In this document: piece by piece, positions 36,647 to 45,527 of the stretch
Layout: each line of letters opens with the position of its first letter
Position numbering within the stretch: the first letter of the stretch is position 1
Assembly (NCBI GenBank): GCA_964596065.1
Contig: CAZQSM010000003.1
Location: forward strand, 23,642 to 87,641
Reading direction: 5' to 3'
Source of the DNA: SZUA-254 sp964596065
Lineage (GTDB): Bacteria > Bacteroidota > Ignavibacteria > UBA10030 > SZUA-254
DNA length: 64,000 bases
Translations under genes and position numbers: made by a program
The notes under the pieces: generated by a model
What the model was told of the DNA's origin: nothing
Database searches by the model: none
What the model saw: only the letters and a program-made list of their open reading frames with translations

Positions 36647-37630
36647 ATGAAGATCCTGATCACCGGCGCCACCGGCTTCATCGGAAGCCACATCGCCGAC
36701 CGCCTCCACGCCGCCGGCCATTCGCTGAGCGCCATCGTGCGCGGGTCGTCCGACAAAAAATGGATCGCCCGACTCCCCGTCGAATACCGCGAGGGTGAAT
36801 ACGCCGACGGCGCGTTCCTCCGGAAGGCGGTCGCCGGCGCGGAGATGATCTACCACGTCGCCGGCGTGACCAAGGCGAAGACGACGGAAGGCTACATGCA
36901 GGGGAACCACGCGGTGACCCGCGACCTGCTCGCCGCCGTGCTCGCCGCGGGAGGGCCGCTGCGGCGGTTCGTGCACGTGAGCAGCGGAGCCGCGGTCGGG
37001 CCGGCGTCCGCCGGCGTCCCGGTCGACGAAGCCACCCCGTTCCACCCGATCACCAGCTACGGGCGGAGCAAGATGGAGGCCGAGAAGGAATGCCTGAAGG
37101 CGATGCACTCCATCCCGCTCACGATCGTGCGGCCCCCGGCCGTCTACGGGCCCAGGGATACCGACGTGTTCGAATTTTTCCGGACGATGCGCAGGGGGAT
37201 CCAGCCGCTGATCGGGTTCGGGGAAAAACTGGTGAGCCTGATCCACGTCTCGGACCTGGCCGACGGCATCATCCTGGCGGGCGAGCACCCGAAGTCCGCC
37301 GGCCAGACCTATTTCATCTCGAGCGGGGCGCATTACAACTGGCTCCACGTCGGCGACGTGACGGCCGCCGTGATGAACCGGCGCCCCCTCCGGATCAAGA
37401 TACCCGAATGGTGCGTCTACGCGATCGGGGCGGTGGCCCAGACGCTGGCGGCGTTCGGCGACAAACCGGCGGTGATCAACCTGGAGAAGGCGCGGGACAT
37501 CGTGCAGGACGCCTGGATCTTCGACGGCTCGAAGGCGGTCCGTGAATTGGGATTCAGCGAGAAACTCTCGCTCGAAGAGGGCGTGCGGACCACGCTCGAA
37601 TGGTACCGCGCGCAGGGCTGGCTGACCTGA
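36647..37630 (+). CDS. NAD(P)-dependent SDR reductase/epimerase, possible sphingolipid reductase
   Basis: The 327-residue extended SDR has GATGFIGSH for dinucleotide binding and the catalytic YxxxK in SYGRSKMEAEK, followed by VRPPAVYGPRD. The start at 36647 (MKILITGATGF) is set by the Rossmann motif; the frame upstream is not coding. Bacterial ceramide reductase (CerR) is, to my knowledge, an epimerase-like SDR encoded near spt, so placement opposite the serine palmitoyltransferase across a shared promoter makes that role plausible. A sugar-nucleotide epimerase or hydroxysteroid-type reductase cannot be excluded. Confidence 0.7.
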   Translation: MKILITGATGFIGSHIADRLHAAGHSLSAIVRGSSDKKWIARLPVEYREGEYADGAFLRKAVAGAEMIYHVAGVTKAKTTEGYMQGNHAVTRDLLAAVLAAGGPLRRFVHVSSGAAVGPASAGVPVDEATPFHPITSYGRSKMEAEKECLKAMHSIPLTIVRPPAVYGPRDTDVFEFFRTMRRGIQPLIGFGEKLVSLIHVSDLADGIILAGEHPKSAGQTYFISSGAHYNWLHVGDVTAAVMNRRPLRIKIPEWCVYAIGAVAQTLAAFGDKPAVINLEKARDIVQDAWIFDGSKAVRELGFSEKLSLEEGVRTTLEWYRAQGWLT

Positions 37631-37684
37631 CCGCGCGCGGCGGCCGCTGACGAACCCGGTCCGCCTCCCGGCCCGGGCCCCCGC

Positions 37685-38842
37685 TCAATACAGGAACATC
37701 GGCTTCCCCAGCAGGTGCGCGACCTTCGCCTGGTACCGTTCGACGTCGTAGAGTTCGTCGACGTCCACCCGCTTCTTTCCCCCGACGATCGTGTCGATCG
37801 GGACGGTCGTGTAATTTCCGTCACGCAACCCGACCATCCTGCCGTGGCGGTTTGACAGGAGGAGGTCGGTGGCGAGGTACCCGTAGCTGCTGCTGACCAT
37901 CAGGTCGAGCGCGTCGGGCGCTCCGCTGCGCATCAGATAGGCCAGCTGCTGGTACACTGTCCGCACCCCCGAACGCTTCTCGATCTCCTTGCTGACCCAG
38001 TCCCCGACCCCCCCCAGCTTCTTGTGGCCGTACGCGTCGGCCTCGCCGGTGAGGTGCATCGCCCCGCCGATCGGCTTCGCCCCCTCGGAGATCGTCATGA
38101 TCGAGTAGCGGCTCGGGTTCGAGTCGCGGTCGGCGACGAGGAACTTCGTCAGCTTGTCCATGTCGAAGTCCACCTCGGAGATGATCGCCCGGTCGACGCC
38201 CGCGAGGTACGCCGAGATGAGCGAGGTCTCCCCCGAATAGCGGCCGAAGAGCTCCACCACGGCGATCCGTTCGTGCGAACCCGTCGGGGTCCTGAGCGCG
38301 TGGATGAACTCGACGCTCCGCGTGACGGCCGTGGAAAAACCGATGCAGTAGTCGGTGCCGTGGACGTCGTTGTCCATCGTCTTGGGCACGCAGACGATCG
38401 GGACGCCCTCGCGGTGGAGCCGGGCGGCGTAGCTGAGCGTGTCGTCGCCGCCGATGGCCACGAGCGCGTCGAGCTTCAGCGCGGCGATGACCTTCAGCAC
38501 GTGCGGCGTGCAGTCGACCGTGTCGCCCTCACCCGCCGCCCCGTACCCCGCGCCGAGGAACGCCGGGACGTGCTTGCGCCCGACCTTCCCCGGGTGCGTT
38601 CGCGACGTGTGGAGGTACGTCCCCCCGGTCCTGTCGATCGTGCGGGTATTGGCCCTGGTGAGCGGCACGACGTGCGTCGCGCGCGAATCCGGGTCGTCGG
38701 GATTATAATTCAGGAGCCCGCCCCAGCCGAGGCGGATGCCGAGCATCGTGTGCCCCGCCTCCGTCGCCCGCTGCACGGCGGCCTTGATGCAAGAATTGAG
38801 TCCGGGGACGTCTCCGCCGCCGGTGAGTATGCCGATGTTCAT
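37685..38842 (-). CDS. 6-phosphofructokinase, pyrophosphate-dependent type
   Basis: The 385-residue protein begins GILTGGGDVPGLNSCIKAAV. The phosphate-donor loop reads GGDD (131-134) and the next motif PKTMDND (153-159). Asp in the first and Lys in the second are the pair that distinguish PPi-dependent from ATP-dependent enzymes (GGDG and GTIDND in E. coli PfkA). It therefore should phosphorylate fructose 6-phosphate reversibly with pyrophosphate. Its ATG overlaps the RND pump stop (ATGA), an unexpected place for a glycolytic gene. Confidence 0.88.
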   Translation of the reverse strand: MNIGILTGGGDVPGLNSCIKAAVQRATEAGHTMLGIRLGWGGLLNYNPDDPDSRATHVVPLTRANTRTIDRTGGTYLHTSRTHPGKVGRKHVPAFLGAGYGAAGEGDTVDCTPHVLKVIAALKLDALVAIGGDDTLSYAARLHREGVPIVCVPKTMDNDVHGTDYCIGFSTAVTRSVEFIHALRTPTGSHERIAVVELFGRYSGETSLISAYLAGVDRAIISEVDFDMDKLTKFLVADRDSNPSRYSIMTISEGAKPIGGAMHLTGEADAYGHKKLGGVGDWVSKEIEKRSGVRTVYQQLAYLMRSGAPDALDLMVSSSYGYLATDLLLSNRHGRMVGLRDGNYTTVPIDTIVGGKKRVDVDELYDVERYQAKVAHLLGKPMFLY

Positions 38843-41800
38843 TTCAGGTTTCCAGTTTGAGTGTCATTGAGGATTGCGGCCGGTACCAACCCGGACGTTG
38901 TTGACTCCCGCGCCGCCGCCGACGCGGCCCGGTCCTCCGCGGGGACGCCCGGGAGATACGCGTACACGGCGGGTATGACGTAGAGCGTCAGCCCGCCCGA
39001 AAAGATCAGGCCCCCGACGACCGCGATGCCCATCGACACCCTGCTCTCTGCGCCGGAACCGATGCCGAGCGCGATCGGCAGGATGCCGAGGATCGTGGAG
39101 AGGGACGTCATCAGGATCGGCCGGAGGCGCGCCGCGGCCGCGGTGACCACCGCCTCCGCCCGGCGCAGGCCCGCCCCGCGCCGCTGGTTCGCGAACTCGA
39201 CGATGAGGATGCCGTTCTTGGTGACCAGCCCGATCAGCATGATGATCCCGATCTGGCTGAACATGTTGACCGTCTGGCGGAAATACCAGAGCGACAGGAG
39301 CGCGCCCGCGATGGCCAGCGGGACCGTGAGCATGATGATCAGCGGGTCGCGGAAGCTCTCGAACTGGGCGGCGAGCACCAGGTAGGTGAGCACGAGCGCG
39401 AGCAGGAAGACGAAGAGCAGGCTCCCGGAACTCTCGGCGAAATCCCGCGCGGGCCCGTCGAGCGCGGTCGTGAAGGTTTCGTCGAGGACGCTCCCCGCGA
39501 TGGCCTTCATCGTGTCGATCCCCTCGCCGAGGGTGCGGCCCGGGGCGAGCCCCGCCGACACGGTCGCGGAGATCTGACGGTCGAACCGGTAGAGTTCCGG
39601 TGGTGTCGACTGCTCCGAAAGCCTGACGAGGTTGTCGAGCTGGACCAGGTCGCCGGCCCTGCTCCGGACGAAAATCGACGTCAGCCCGCCGGGCGTGTCC
39701 CGGTTGGGCCGCGTGAGCTGGCCGATCACCTGGTATTGCTTGCCGTCGCGGATGAAATAGCCGTAGCGCTGGCCGCTCAGGGTCAGCTGGAGCGTCTGGG
39801 CGACGTCGGCCACCGAAAGTCCCAGTGAACGCGCCCTCTCGCGGTCGATTTCCACGACGAGCTCCGGCTTGTTGAACTTCAGGTCCACGTCGGAGACCTG
39901 GAAGACGGGGTTCGCGTTGACCGAGTCGATGAAGCGCGGCAGCAGTTCCCGGAGCCTCGCGAAGTTCGGGGCCTTGATGACGAAGCGCACCGGCAGCCCG
40001 CCCCTGGATCCCCCGCCTCCGACCGCGATGGTCTGGTCCTGCGAGACGACGGTCCGGGCGTCGTTGAGCCTCCTCACCGAACCGAAGAGCGCGTCGGCGA
40101 TTTCCTGCTGCGAGCGTTCCCGGTCGCCGGGGGGAACGAGCGTGACCGTCGTCCTGCCCGAATTCGCAGCGCCAGCGAAGCCCGAGGTGTTCGCGAGGAC
40201 GGCGTCCGCCTCGGGGACCTCCCGGCGGACCAGTTCGATCAGGCTGTCCATGTACGCGTCCATCCTCTCGAACGACGTCCCCTCCGGGGACGTTGAATTG
40301 AGCCGCAGCCGGCTCCGGTCTTCCAGCGGCGCGAGTTCCTGCGGCAGCACGGCGAAGAACACCCACATCAGTCCGGCCGTTCCGAGGATGATGAGGAACG
40401 CCGCCGATCGGTGCCGCATGAACGACCTCAGGGAGGCCTCGTAACCTGCGACCAGCCGCCGGAAGAAGGGCTCCGTCAGGTTGTAGAACCGTGTGTGCTG
40501 CGTGCGCGCGCGGATGAACCGTGTGCTCATCATCGGGGTGAGCGTCAGGGCCACGAACGACGAGATGACCACCGCGCCGCCGATCACCACGCCGAACTCC
40601 CGGAAGAGCCGTCCCGTCAGCCCGGAGAGGAACATGATCGGCATGAAGACCGCCACGAGCGCGACCGTCGTCGCGATGATCGCGAAGAAGACCTCCTTCG
40701 AGCCCTCGAAACCCGCCTCCATCGGGTGCATCCCGCGCTCGATCCTGGTGTAAATGTTTTCCAGGACCACGATGGCGTCGTCGACGACGAGCCCGATGGC
40801 CAGGACGAGCCCCAGGAGCGTCAGCACGTTGACCGTGAATCCGGCCAGGTACATCAGGAAAAACGTCCCGACGAGGGAGATCGGGATCGCAAACACCGGG
40901 ACGAGGGTCGTTCTCCAGTCCCGCAGGAAGAGGAAGATGATGAAGACCACGAGCGCGAACGCGATCAGGATGGTCTCGCGGACCTCCAGGACCGAGGTCC
41001 GGATGTACTTCGTCGTGTCCCAGACGATCCCCGTTTCAATGTCGTCGGGGAGGTCCTTCCGCACCAGTTCGAGCCGTCGGTAAAACTCGTCTGCGATGGC
41101 GATGTGGTTGGACCCCGGCTGGGGCACCAGCGCGATCGCCACGCGCGGGCCGGCGAGCCCCTTGGAGATCGAACGGAGGTCTTCCGGGGCGAGTTCGGCG
41201 TACCCGATGTCGCGGAAGCGGACGATGCGGCCGTCCTGCTCCCTGATGATCAGGTTGTTGAATTCCTCCGGGGTCTTCAGCCGGCTGAGGGTCCTCACCG
41301 TGAGCTCGACGTCATACCCTTCGATCCGTCCGGCGGGCAGCTCGAGGTTCTCCGCGTTCAGCGCGCTGCGAACGTCGAGCGGGGTCACCTGGTATGCCGC
41401 CAGCTTCGCCGGGTCCATCCAGAGGCGCATCGAGTACCGCTTCTCGCCGAAGATCCTGACTTCGCTCGCCCCGGGGATCGTCTGCATCCGCTCCTTGAAG
41501 AGACGGTCGGCGAGGTCGCTCAGCTGGAGCAGGTCGCGCGTCCGGCTGGAAATGTTGAGGACGACGATCGGGCTGGCGTCGGCGTCCGCCTTGGCGACCA
41601 CCGGCGGGTCCACGTCGGGCGGCAGGTTCCGGACCGCCCCCGACACCTTGTCCCGCACGTCGTTCGCGGCCGTTTCCAGGTCCACCGAGAGTTCGAACTC
41701 GACGGAAATGTTGCTGCTCCCCTCCCTGCTGGTGGACATCAGGATCCGTATGCCGGGCACGCTGCTGATGGCGGCCTCGAGCGGCTCGGTAATCTGGGAC

Positions 41801-41979
41801 TCGATCACGTCGGAGTTTGCGCCGGGGTAGGCGGTCCGCACCGTGATGATGGCCGGGTCGATGCTGGGGAATTCGCGGACGCCGATGGAGGAATAGCCGA
41901 TGAGCCCGAAGAGCACCACCACGACCGACAGCACGATCGTGAGCACCGGACGCCGGATGCAGACCGCCGAGAGGCTCAT
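38839..41979 (-). CDS. RND efflux pump, inner-membrane transporter (AcrB/HAE-1 family)
   Basis: The 1046-residue protein has the AcrB layout: two sets of one plus five membrane helices separated by two large periplasmic domains. GLVVDDAIVVLENIYTR carries the TM4 Asp pair that relays protons, and the N-terminus SLSAVCIRRPVLTIVLSVVVVLFGLI is typical. It exports drugs, bile-salt-like or lipophilic compounds out of the periplasm. It overlaps both the adaptor gene upstream and the phosphofructokinase gene downstream by 4 bp. No outer-membrane TolC-type gene is linked. Confidence 0.95.
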   Translation of the reverse strand: MSLSAVCIRRPVLTIVLSVVVVLFGLIGYSSIGVREFPSIDPAIITVRTAYPGANSDVIESQITEPLEAAISSVPGIRILMSTSREGSSNISVEFELSVDLETAANDVRDKVSGAVRNLPPDVDPPVVAKADADASPIVVLNISSRTRDLLQLSDLADRLFKERMQTIPGASEVRIFGEKRYSMRLWMDPAKLAAYQVTPLDVRSALNAENLELPAGRIEGYDVELTVRTLSRLKTPEEFNNLIIREQDGRIVRFRDIGYAELAPEDLRSISKGLAGPRVAIALVPQPGSNHIAIADEFYRRLELVRKDLPDDIETGIVWDTTKYIRTSVLEVRETILIAFALVVFIIFLFLRDWRTTLVPVFAIPISLVGTFFLMYLAGFTVNVLTLLGLVLAIGLVVDDAIVVLENIYTRIERGMHPMEAGFEGSKEVFFAIIATTVALVAVFMPIMFLSGLTGRLFREFGVVIGGAVVISSFVALTLTPMMSTRFIRARTQHTRFYNLTEPFFRRLVAGYEASLRSFMRHRSAAFLIILGTAGLMWVFFAVLPQELAPLEDRSRLRLNSTSPEGTSFERMDAYMDSLIELVRREVPEADAVLANTSGFAGAANSGRTTVTLVPPGDRERSQQEIADALFGSVRRLNDARTVVSQDQTIAVGGGGSRGGLPVRFVIKAPNFARLRELLPRFIDSVNANPVFQVSDVDLKFNKPELVVEIDRERARSLGLSVADVAQTLQLTLSGQRYGYFIRDGKQYQVIGQLTRPNRDTPGGLTSIFVRSRAGDLVQLDNLVRLSEQSTPPELYRFDRQISATVSAGLAPGRTLGEGIDTMKAIAGSVLDETFTTALDGPARDFAESSGSLLFVFLLALVLTYLVLAAQFESFRDPLIIMLTVPLAIAGALLSLWYFRQTVNMFSQIGIIMLIGLVTKNGILIVEFANQRRGAGLRRAEAVVTAAAARLRPILMTSLSTILGILPIALGIGSGAESRVSMGIAVVGGLIFSGGLTLYVIPAVYAYLPGVPAEDRAASAAARESTTSGLVPAAILNDTQTGNLK

Positions 41980-43064
41980 CGCGGGGATTGTCCTTCGGCG
42001 GGCGCGGGCCTGACCGGCATTCCGGGGCGCAGCTGGAGGATCCCCGACGTGATCAGCGAATCGCCGTCCGACAGCCCGCCGGTGATTTCGACCCTCTCGT
42101 TGGTCCGCTGCCCGATCACCACGGGCCGGGATTCCGCGACGCCGCCGACGCAGAGATAGACCTTGTGCCCGCGCAATTCCGGGATGAGGGCATACGCCGG
42201 GATGGTCAGCGAGGTCCTGGCCTGGAGCGTCACCTCCACGTTCGCGAACGACCCGGGCAGGAGGACGCGGCCCGGGTTCGCGGTCGCCGCCCTCATCCGC
42301 AGCGTCCTGGTGGCCGCGTCGATGCGCGCATCGGTCGAATAGATCCTCGCCGGGAACGACTCCGGGCGGGTCTGGATCCTGAACGTGATGCTGTCGCCTT
42401 CGCCGATCAGGCCGGAATATTTTTCGGGAACGGTGAAATCCACCTTCATCGTGCCGTCGTCCTGGAGCGTCGTGATGACGGTGGCCGGGGAGACGTAACT
42501 CCCCTCGCTGACGAACCGGAGGCCGACCGTTCCGTCGAACGGGGCCCGGATTTCGGTCTTGGCGATCTGAGCCGCGATGAGCTGCGCTTCCGCGCGGACG
42601 ACGTTGAGTTCGTTCAGGGAGTTGTTGTACTCCTCCTGGCTGACGAAGCTTTTCGCGAACAGCTGTTTCTGCCGCTCGGCCTGCTGTTCGGCGATCGCCA
42701 GCCTGGACCCGGCCCTCAGGAGCTGCGCCTGGAGTTCGTCGTCGTTGATGGTCAGGAGCAGGTCGCCCTTTTTCACCCGCGCGCCCTCGCTGAAGGCGAT
42801 CCGTTCAATCTGGCCGGAGACCTGGCTGCGGACCTGGATCTCCTCGTTCGGCAGGAGCGTCCCCACCGCAGAGATCGTTCCCCCGATCCCGACGGCGCGG
42901 ACCTCCTCCACCTGCACCTGGATCGATCCCTGGGAAGCCCTCCCGTTGCCGCCGGACATCGTCCCCCCGGGGGAGGTTCCTCCATAAAATCTCAGGACGA
43001 GAAGGGCGAGCAGGAGCAATGCGCCGCCGACGATCCAGTATTTCTTCCGGGTCGGGGTGGTCAC
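41976..43064 (-). CDS. RND efflux periplasmic adaptor (membrane fusion protein)
   Basis: The 362-residue protein starts at a GTG with an N-terminal membrane anchor (YWIVGGALLLLALLVLRFYGG). The lipoyl half motifs flank a coiled hairpin: IQVRSQVSGQIERIAFSEGARVKKGDLL and AQIAKTEIRAPFDGTVGLRFVSEGSYVSP, separated by about 60 helical residues. A beta-barrel domain and membrane-proximal domain follow. It bridges the RND transporter to an outer-membrane channel. First gene of the operon; the promoter region contains a nested palindrome. Confidence 0.93.
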   Translation of the reverse strand: MTTPTRKKYWIVGGALLLLALLVLRFYGGTSPGGTMSGGNGRASQGSIQVQVEEVRAVGIGGTISAVGTLLPNEEIQVRSQVSGQIERIAFSEGARVKKGDLLLTINDDELQAQLLRAGSRLAIAEQQAERQKQLFAKSFVSQEEYNNSLNELNVVRAEAQLIAAQIAKTEIRAPFDGTVGLRFVSEGSYVSPATVITTLQDDGTMKVDFTVPEKYSGLIGEGDSITFRIQTRPESFPARIYSTDARIDAATRTLRMRAATANPGRVLLPGSFANVEVTLQARTSLTIPAYALIPELRGHKVYLCVGGVAESRPVVIGQRTNERVEITGGLSDGDSLITSGILQLRPGMPVRPAPAEGQSPR

Positions 43065-43112
43065 GGGGACGATTGCACTGGGGAACGCTGGGTGTTCATC
43101 GGAGCGGCGCGG

Positions 43113-43153
43113 GCGTTTTGTCCACTATTATAGTGGATTTTTCTTCAAAACGC
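43113..43153. promoter_or_regulatory. Nested palindromes upstream of the RND operon, candidate operator
   Basis: The perfect palindrome TCCACTATTATAGTGGA (43121-43137) contains, on the minus strand, a consensus -10 TATAAT (43132-43127). It is flanked by a second complementary pair, GCGTTTTG (43113-43120) and CAAAACGC (43146-43153). No good -35 lies 16-18 bp upstream, so an activator or a repressor acting at the -10 is plausible. No regulator gene is adjacent. Confidence 0.55.
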
Positions 43154-43314
43154 CATCAGGATCGGCTTAGATGGTACCGGTCCGGAAATACGCCGGCGAT
43201 CCCGCTCACCCGCCCGGTCTTTTCGAAACATCCGGCGGTCCGCCGTCCCCCTCGAGGTCCCACCCGGCGCACCGGACCGTCTAGCCGCGTACGCCAGGGG
43301 AGCCGGATTGCGGA

Positions 43315-44043
43315 TCAGTCGTCGCGTCCGTTCCGGTCGTTGTCCTCGAAGACATCGATCGACGCCTTGATCCGATCATCGATGGCGTTGCCGTTGTCGG
43401 CGATGCGAGGATCCAGCAAACCCCCGCTCCCGTCAGCGAACCAGGTCCCGGTATCGAGCGTCATCGTCACGGTGGCGGGGGATCCGCCCGAGAGGGCGAG
43501 TGCCGCCGCGAATTCGTGCTCCTGTTCCTCGTCGATCCGGCTGCGGTACACAAAGCTCTCGCCGGCCGCGGATCCTCCGGCAAAAACCATCCCCTCGGCA
43601 ATGATGCTGTACCGGTCTCCGGCGAGGAAATCATCATAGACCGGGCGCTGTGCCGGCGGTACGTTCCTGAGGTCTTCCTCCTCGATGCGGTGCACCCTGA
43701 AGCGTATCCTGCGGTAACTTCCGTCCGGCAGGACGCCGACGAATATATTCTGCAGGGCACTGGTGACCTGGAGGTCGAGCACGATCGGAAGGGTCCTGTA
43801 GTCCACGGAATCCCCCTCCCGGTCAAACCGGATGTCGCGCAGGAGTATCCTCACCCGGGAGAGTCGGATTGAATCGGGTCCGGCGGCCGACAGGAGGCGG
43901 GCAGACGCCCTCGCGGCCACGCTCTGGCTGATCGTGCGCGCGGAGAAGGTGACCTGGGAACCGGAAACCCCTCCGGTCGGGGAATCGCATCCCGCCACGG
44001 ACAACAGGAACGGGAGGATGAACAGCATTATCGATTTTTTCAT
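43315..44043 (-). CDS. DUF4382-like lipoprotein with Asp-rich C-terminus
   Basis: The 242-residue protein has a clear lipobox (LLSVAGC, Cys19). The core (IRLSRVRILLRDIRF, then LDLQVTSALQNIFVGVLPDGSYRRIRF) resembles DUF4382, a beta-sandwich domain of exported lipoproteins. The C-terminus carries two short acidic loops (ADNGNAIDD, EDNDRNGRDD) like calcium sites. AGAGGAG lies 6 bp before the ATG, and a sigma-54-like promoter lies about 44 bp upstream. It is divergent from the cytochrome/cupredoxin operon and likely belongs to the same response. Function unknown. Confidence 0.65.
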   Translation of the reverse strand: MKKSIMLFILPFLLSVAGCDSPTGGVSGSQVTFSARTISQSVAARASARLLSAAGPDSIRLSRVRILLRDIRFDREGDSVDYRTLPIVLDLQVTSALQNIFVGVLPDGSYRRIRFRVHRIEEEDLRNVPPAQRPVYDDFLAGDRYSIIAEGMVFAGGSAAGESFVYRSRIDEEQEHEFAAALALSGGSPATVTMTLDTGTWFADGSGGLLDPRIADNGNAIDDRIKASIDVFEDNDRNGRDD

Positions 44044-44086
44044 TGTTGCTCCTCTGGCAATGCATTGAGTGTTTCAGGGGAATGGA

Positions 44087-44101
44087 ACAAATCATGTGCC
44101 A
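44087..44101 (-). promoter_or_regulatory. Sigma-54-like promoter for the DUF4382-like lipoprotein gene
   Basis: On the minus strand TGGCAC (44101-44096), five bases, then TTGT (44090-44087). GG and the -12 pair have the exact sigma-54 spacing; the -12 GC is GT. Predicted start near 44075, 32 nt before the ATG. Confidence 0.5.
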
Positions 44102-44264
44102 CAGGGTGGAATACTCGAATTATCCTCCGCTGTATCGACGATGTCCCACCTGTTCCACACTATCGGCCGGATGATGGCCCTTCGAGGGCATATCGCCGCC
44201 ACAGGTTCCGGATCACCGGAGGGGTAAACGATGACATCGGCGTGAATAATCGAAAATCCGTCGC

Positions 44265-44279
44265 TGGCACGGTGATTGC
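44265..44279 (+). promoter_or_regulatory. Sigma-54 promoter of the cytochrome/cupredoxin/two-component operon
   Basis: TGGCACGGTGATTGC fits the -24/-12 consensus TGGCACRNNNNTTGC at every fixed position. Predicted start near 44291, 26 nt before the ATG at 44317. The 163 bp between this and the divergent promoter hold imperfect inverted repeats but no clear copy of the palindromes found at 50058-50089. Confidence 0.75.
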
Positions 44280-44316
44280 CCTATGTTGGGAGGTTGGATT
44301 GTATCACTCCCACGAA

Positions 44317-44715
44317 ATGTCCATGAAAACCATCACCCTCATCGTTGCGTTCATTCTCACTCTGTCGTACTTCCCGGGTTGCGCGAACTCCGCCGAACCG
44401 GACAACAGAGGTATTAACGGGGCCGGGGAACAATCGTTCCGACAGGATGTCCTCCCGATCCTGACGGCGAACGGCTGCACGGGCTGTCACGGCGGCAACG
44501 GCGGCCTCACCGTGACATCGGTAGGCGCTTTGCTCGCCGGCGGCGATCATGGACCGGCCATCGTTCCCGGGAATGCGGACTCCAGCATTCTGGTCCGGAA
44601 ACTCTTCTCACCTCCGCCATTCGGATCAAGGATGCCCCTCGGGGGCGCGGCCCTGTCCGATGCGACGATCGACGTACTCAGAACGTGGATTAATGAGGGT
44701 GCCAGGGACAACTAA
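44317..44715 (+). CDS. Monoheme c-type cytochrome-like lipoprotein
   Basis: The 132-residue protein has a signal segment and lipobox-like LSYFPGC. A small domain follows with one heme motif, CTGCH (in LTANGCTGCHGGNGG), and the distal methionine candidate in GSRMPLGG. ILVRKLFSPP and DVLRTWINEGA resemble the planctomycete-type cytochrome C domain (PSCyt1). It should sit in the periplasm, lipid-anchored, and carry single electrons. I start at 44317, since the sigma-54 start point lies just upstream; the ATG at 44323 is an alternative. First gene of the operon. Confidence 0.75.
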   Translation: MSMKTITLIVAFILTLSYFPGCANSAEPDNRGINGAGEQSFRQDVLPILTANGCTGCHGGNGGLTVTSVGALLAGGDHGPAIVPGNADSSILVRKLFSPPPFGSRMPLGGAALSDATIDVLRTWINEGARDN

Positions 44716-44804
44716 GCGCCCAAAGGGGATGAAACTGCGTTGATTCTCTTCATAAAAGAGATTACATTAACGTTGACTCTTCTTCCTGGGCCCATTTCAC
44801 GACC

Positions 44805-45527
44805 GTGGATCCCGTTTTCTCCAAACGCCGCGTCCGCCATGCACGACTTCCCGTCGCGGCGATGGTGTGCCTCATTCTTTACGGCATCCCATCCGGGCTC
44901 ACGGCCCGGCAGGATCCCCGGGGCGGGTCGGTTTCAGGGCGGGTGCTCACTCCCGGGGACGATTTTCTGGAAGCTCTCCGCAGGGGGAAAAAACTCCTCC
45001 GATATGATACGCACGCTCATTTCGCCGAACCGATCGAACCGTACAGACTCTCCGAGGTGTCCGTCGTTTTCATCGAAACAGCGCCGAAGGCGCCAGCCCG
45101 GCCGACGCCCGGCCAGAACCCGACACTGAACCAGTACCAGATGGTCTTCCGGCCGCTGGTCCTCCCCGTCCTTGCCGGCACGACCGTCGATTTTCCCAAC
45201 AACGATGACCTGTTCCATAACGTTTTTTCCTACTCCCAGCCCGGGGAATTCGATCTTGGACGCTATCCGAAGGGGAAAAAGAAATCGGTGAGGTTCGATG
45301 AACCGGGCATCGTGAGCGTCTACTGCGACATCCACTCCTACATGTTCGCGACGATCATCGTCCTCGACAATCCCTTCATCGCGTTGCCCGCCGACGACGG
45401 AACATTCTCCATCACCGGGATACCCCCCGGCTCCTACGATCTCACGTTCTGGTATGGCCGGAAAAAAGTCGCCACGAAAAAGGTGAACATCGAAGATGGC
45501 AAAACCTCAACGGTGAACTTCCCATGA
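44805..45527 (+). CDS. Cupredoxin-like (plastocyanin/methylamine-utilisation type) copper protein
   Basis: The 240-residue protein starts at a GTG with a basic n-region and the signal segment MVCLILYGIPSGLTA. Residues 100-190 form a cupredoxin domain: VLAGTTVDFPNNDDLFHNVFS provides the first His and VYCDIHSYMFATIIVLD provides Cys, second His and Met, a full type 1 copper set. The C-terminal 50 residues (FSITGIPPGSYDLTFWYGRKK) look like a carboxypeptidase-regulatory beta-sandwich. It could pass electrons to or from the cytochrome encoded 89 bp upstream, or handle copper. Its stop overlaps the next start (ATGA). Confidence 0.8.
   Translation: MDPVFSKRRVRHARLPVAAMVCLILYGIPSGLTARQDPRGGSVSGRVLTPGDDFLEALRRGKKLLRYDTHAHFAEPIEPYRLSEVSVVFIETAPKAPARPTPGQNPTLNQYQMVFRPLVLPVLAGTTVDFPNNDDLFHNVFSYSQPGEFDLGRYPKGKKKSVRFDEPGIVSVYCDIHSYMFATIIVLDNPFIALPADDGTFSITGIPPGSYDLTFWYGRKKVATKKVNIEDGKTSTVNFP

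Noticed and set aside
40411..42159. 582-codon frame opposite the RND transporter gene
   Set aside because: Low-complexity His/Arg/Glu translation, antisense to AcrB-family coding sequence.
44102..44264. Copies of the activator palindrome between the divergent sigma-54 promoters
   Set aside because: Only imperfect unrelated inverted repeats (for example TCCGGATCACCGGA) and an 8-bp GTTCCACA match expected by chance.
44065..44316. Upstream extension of the cytochrome reading frame
   Set aside because: The extension lacks family sequence and crosses the sigma-54 promoter at 44265; the signal peptide starts at 44317.
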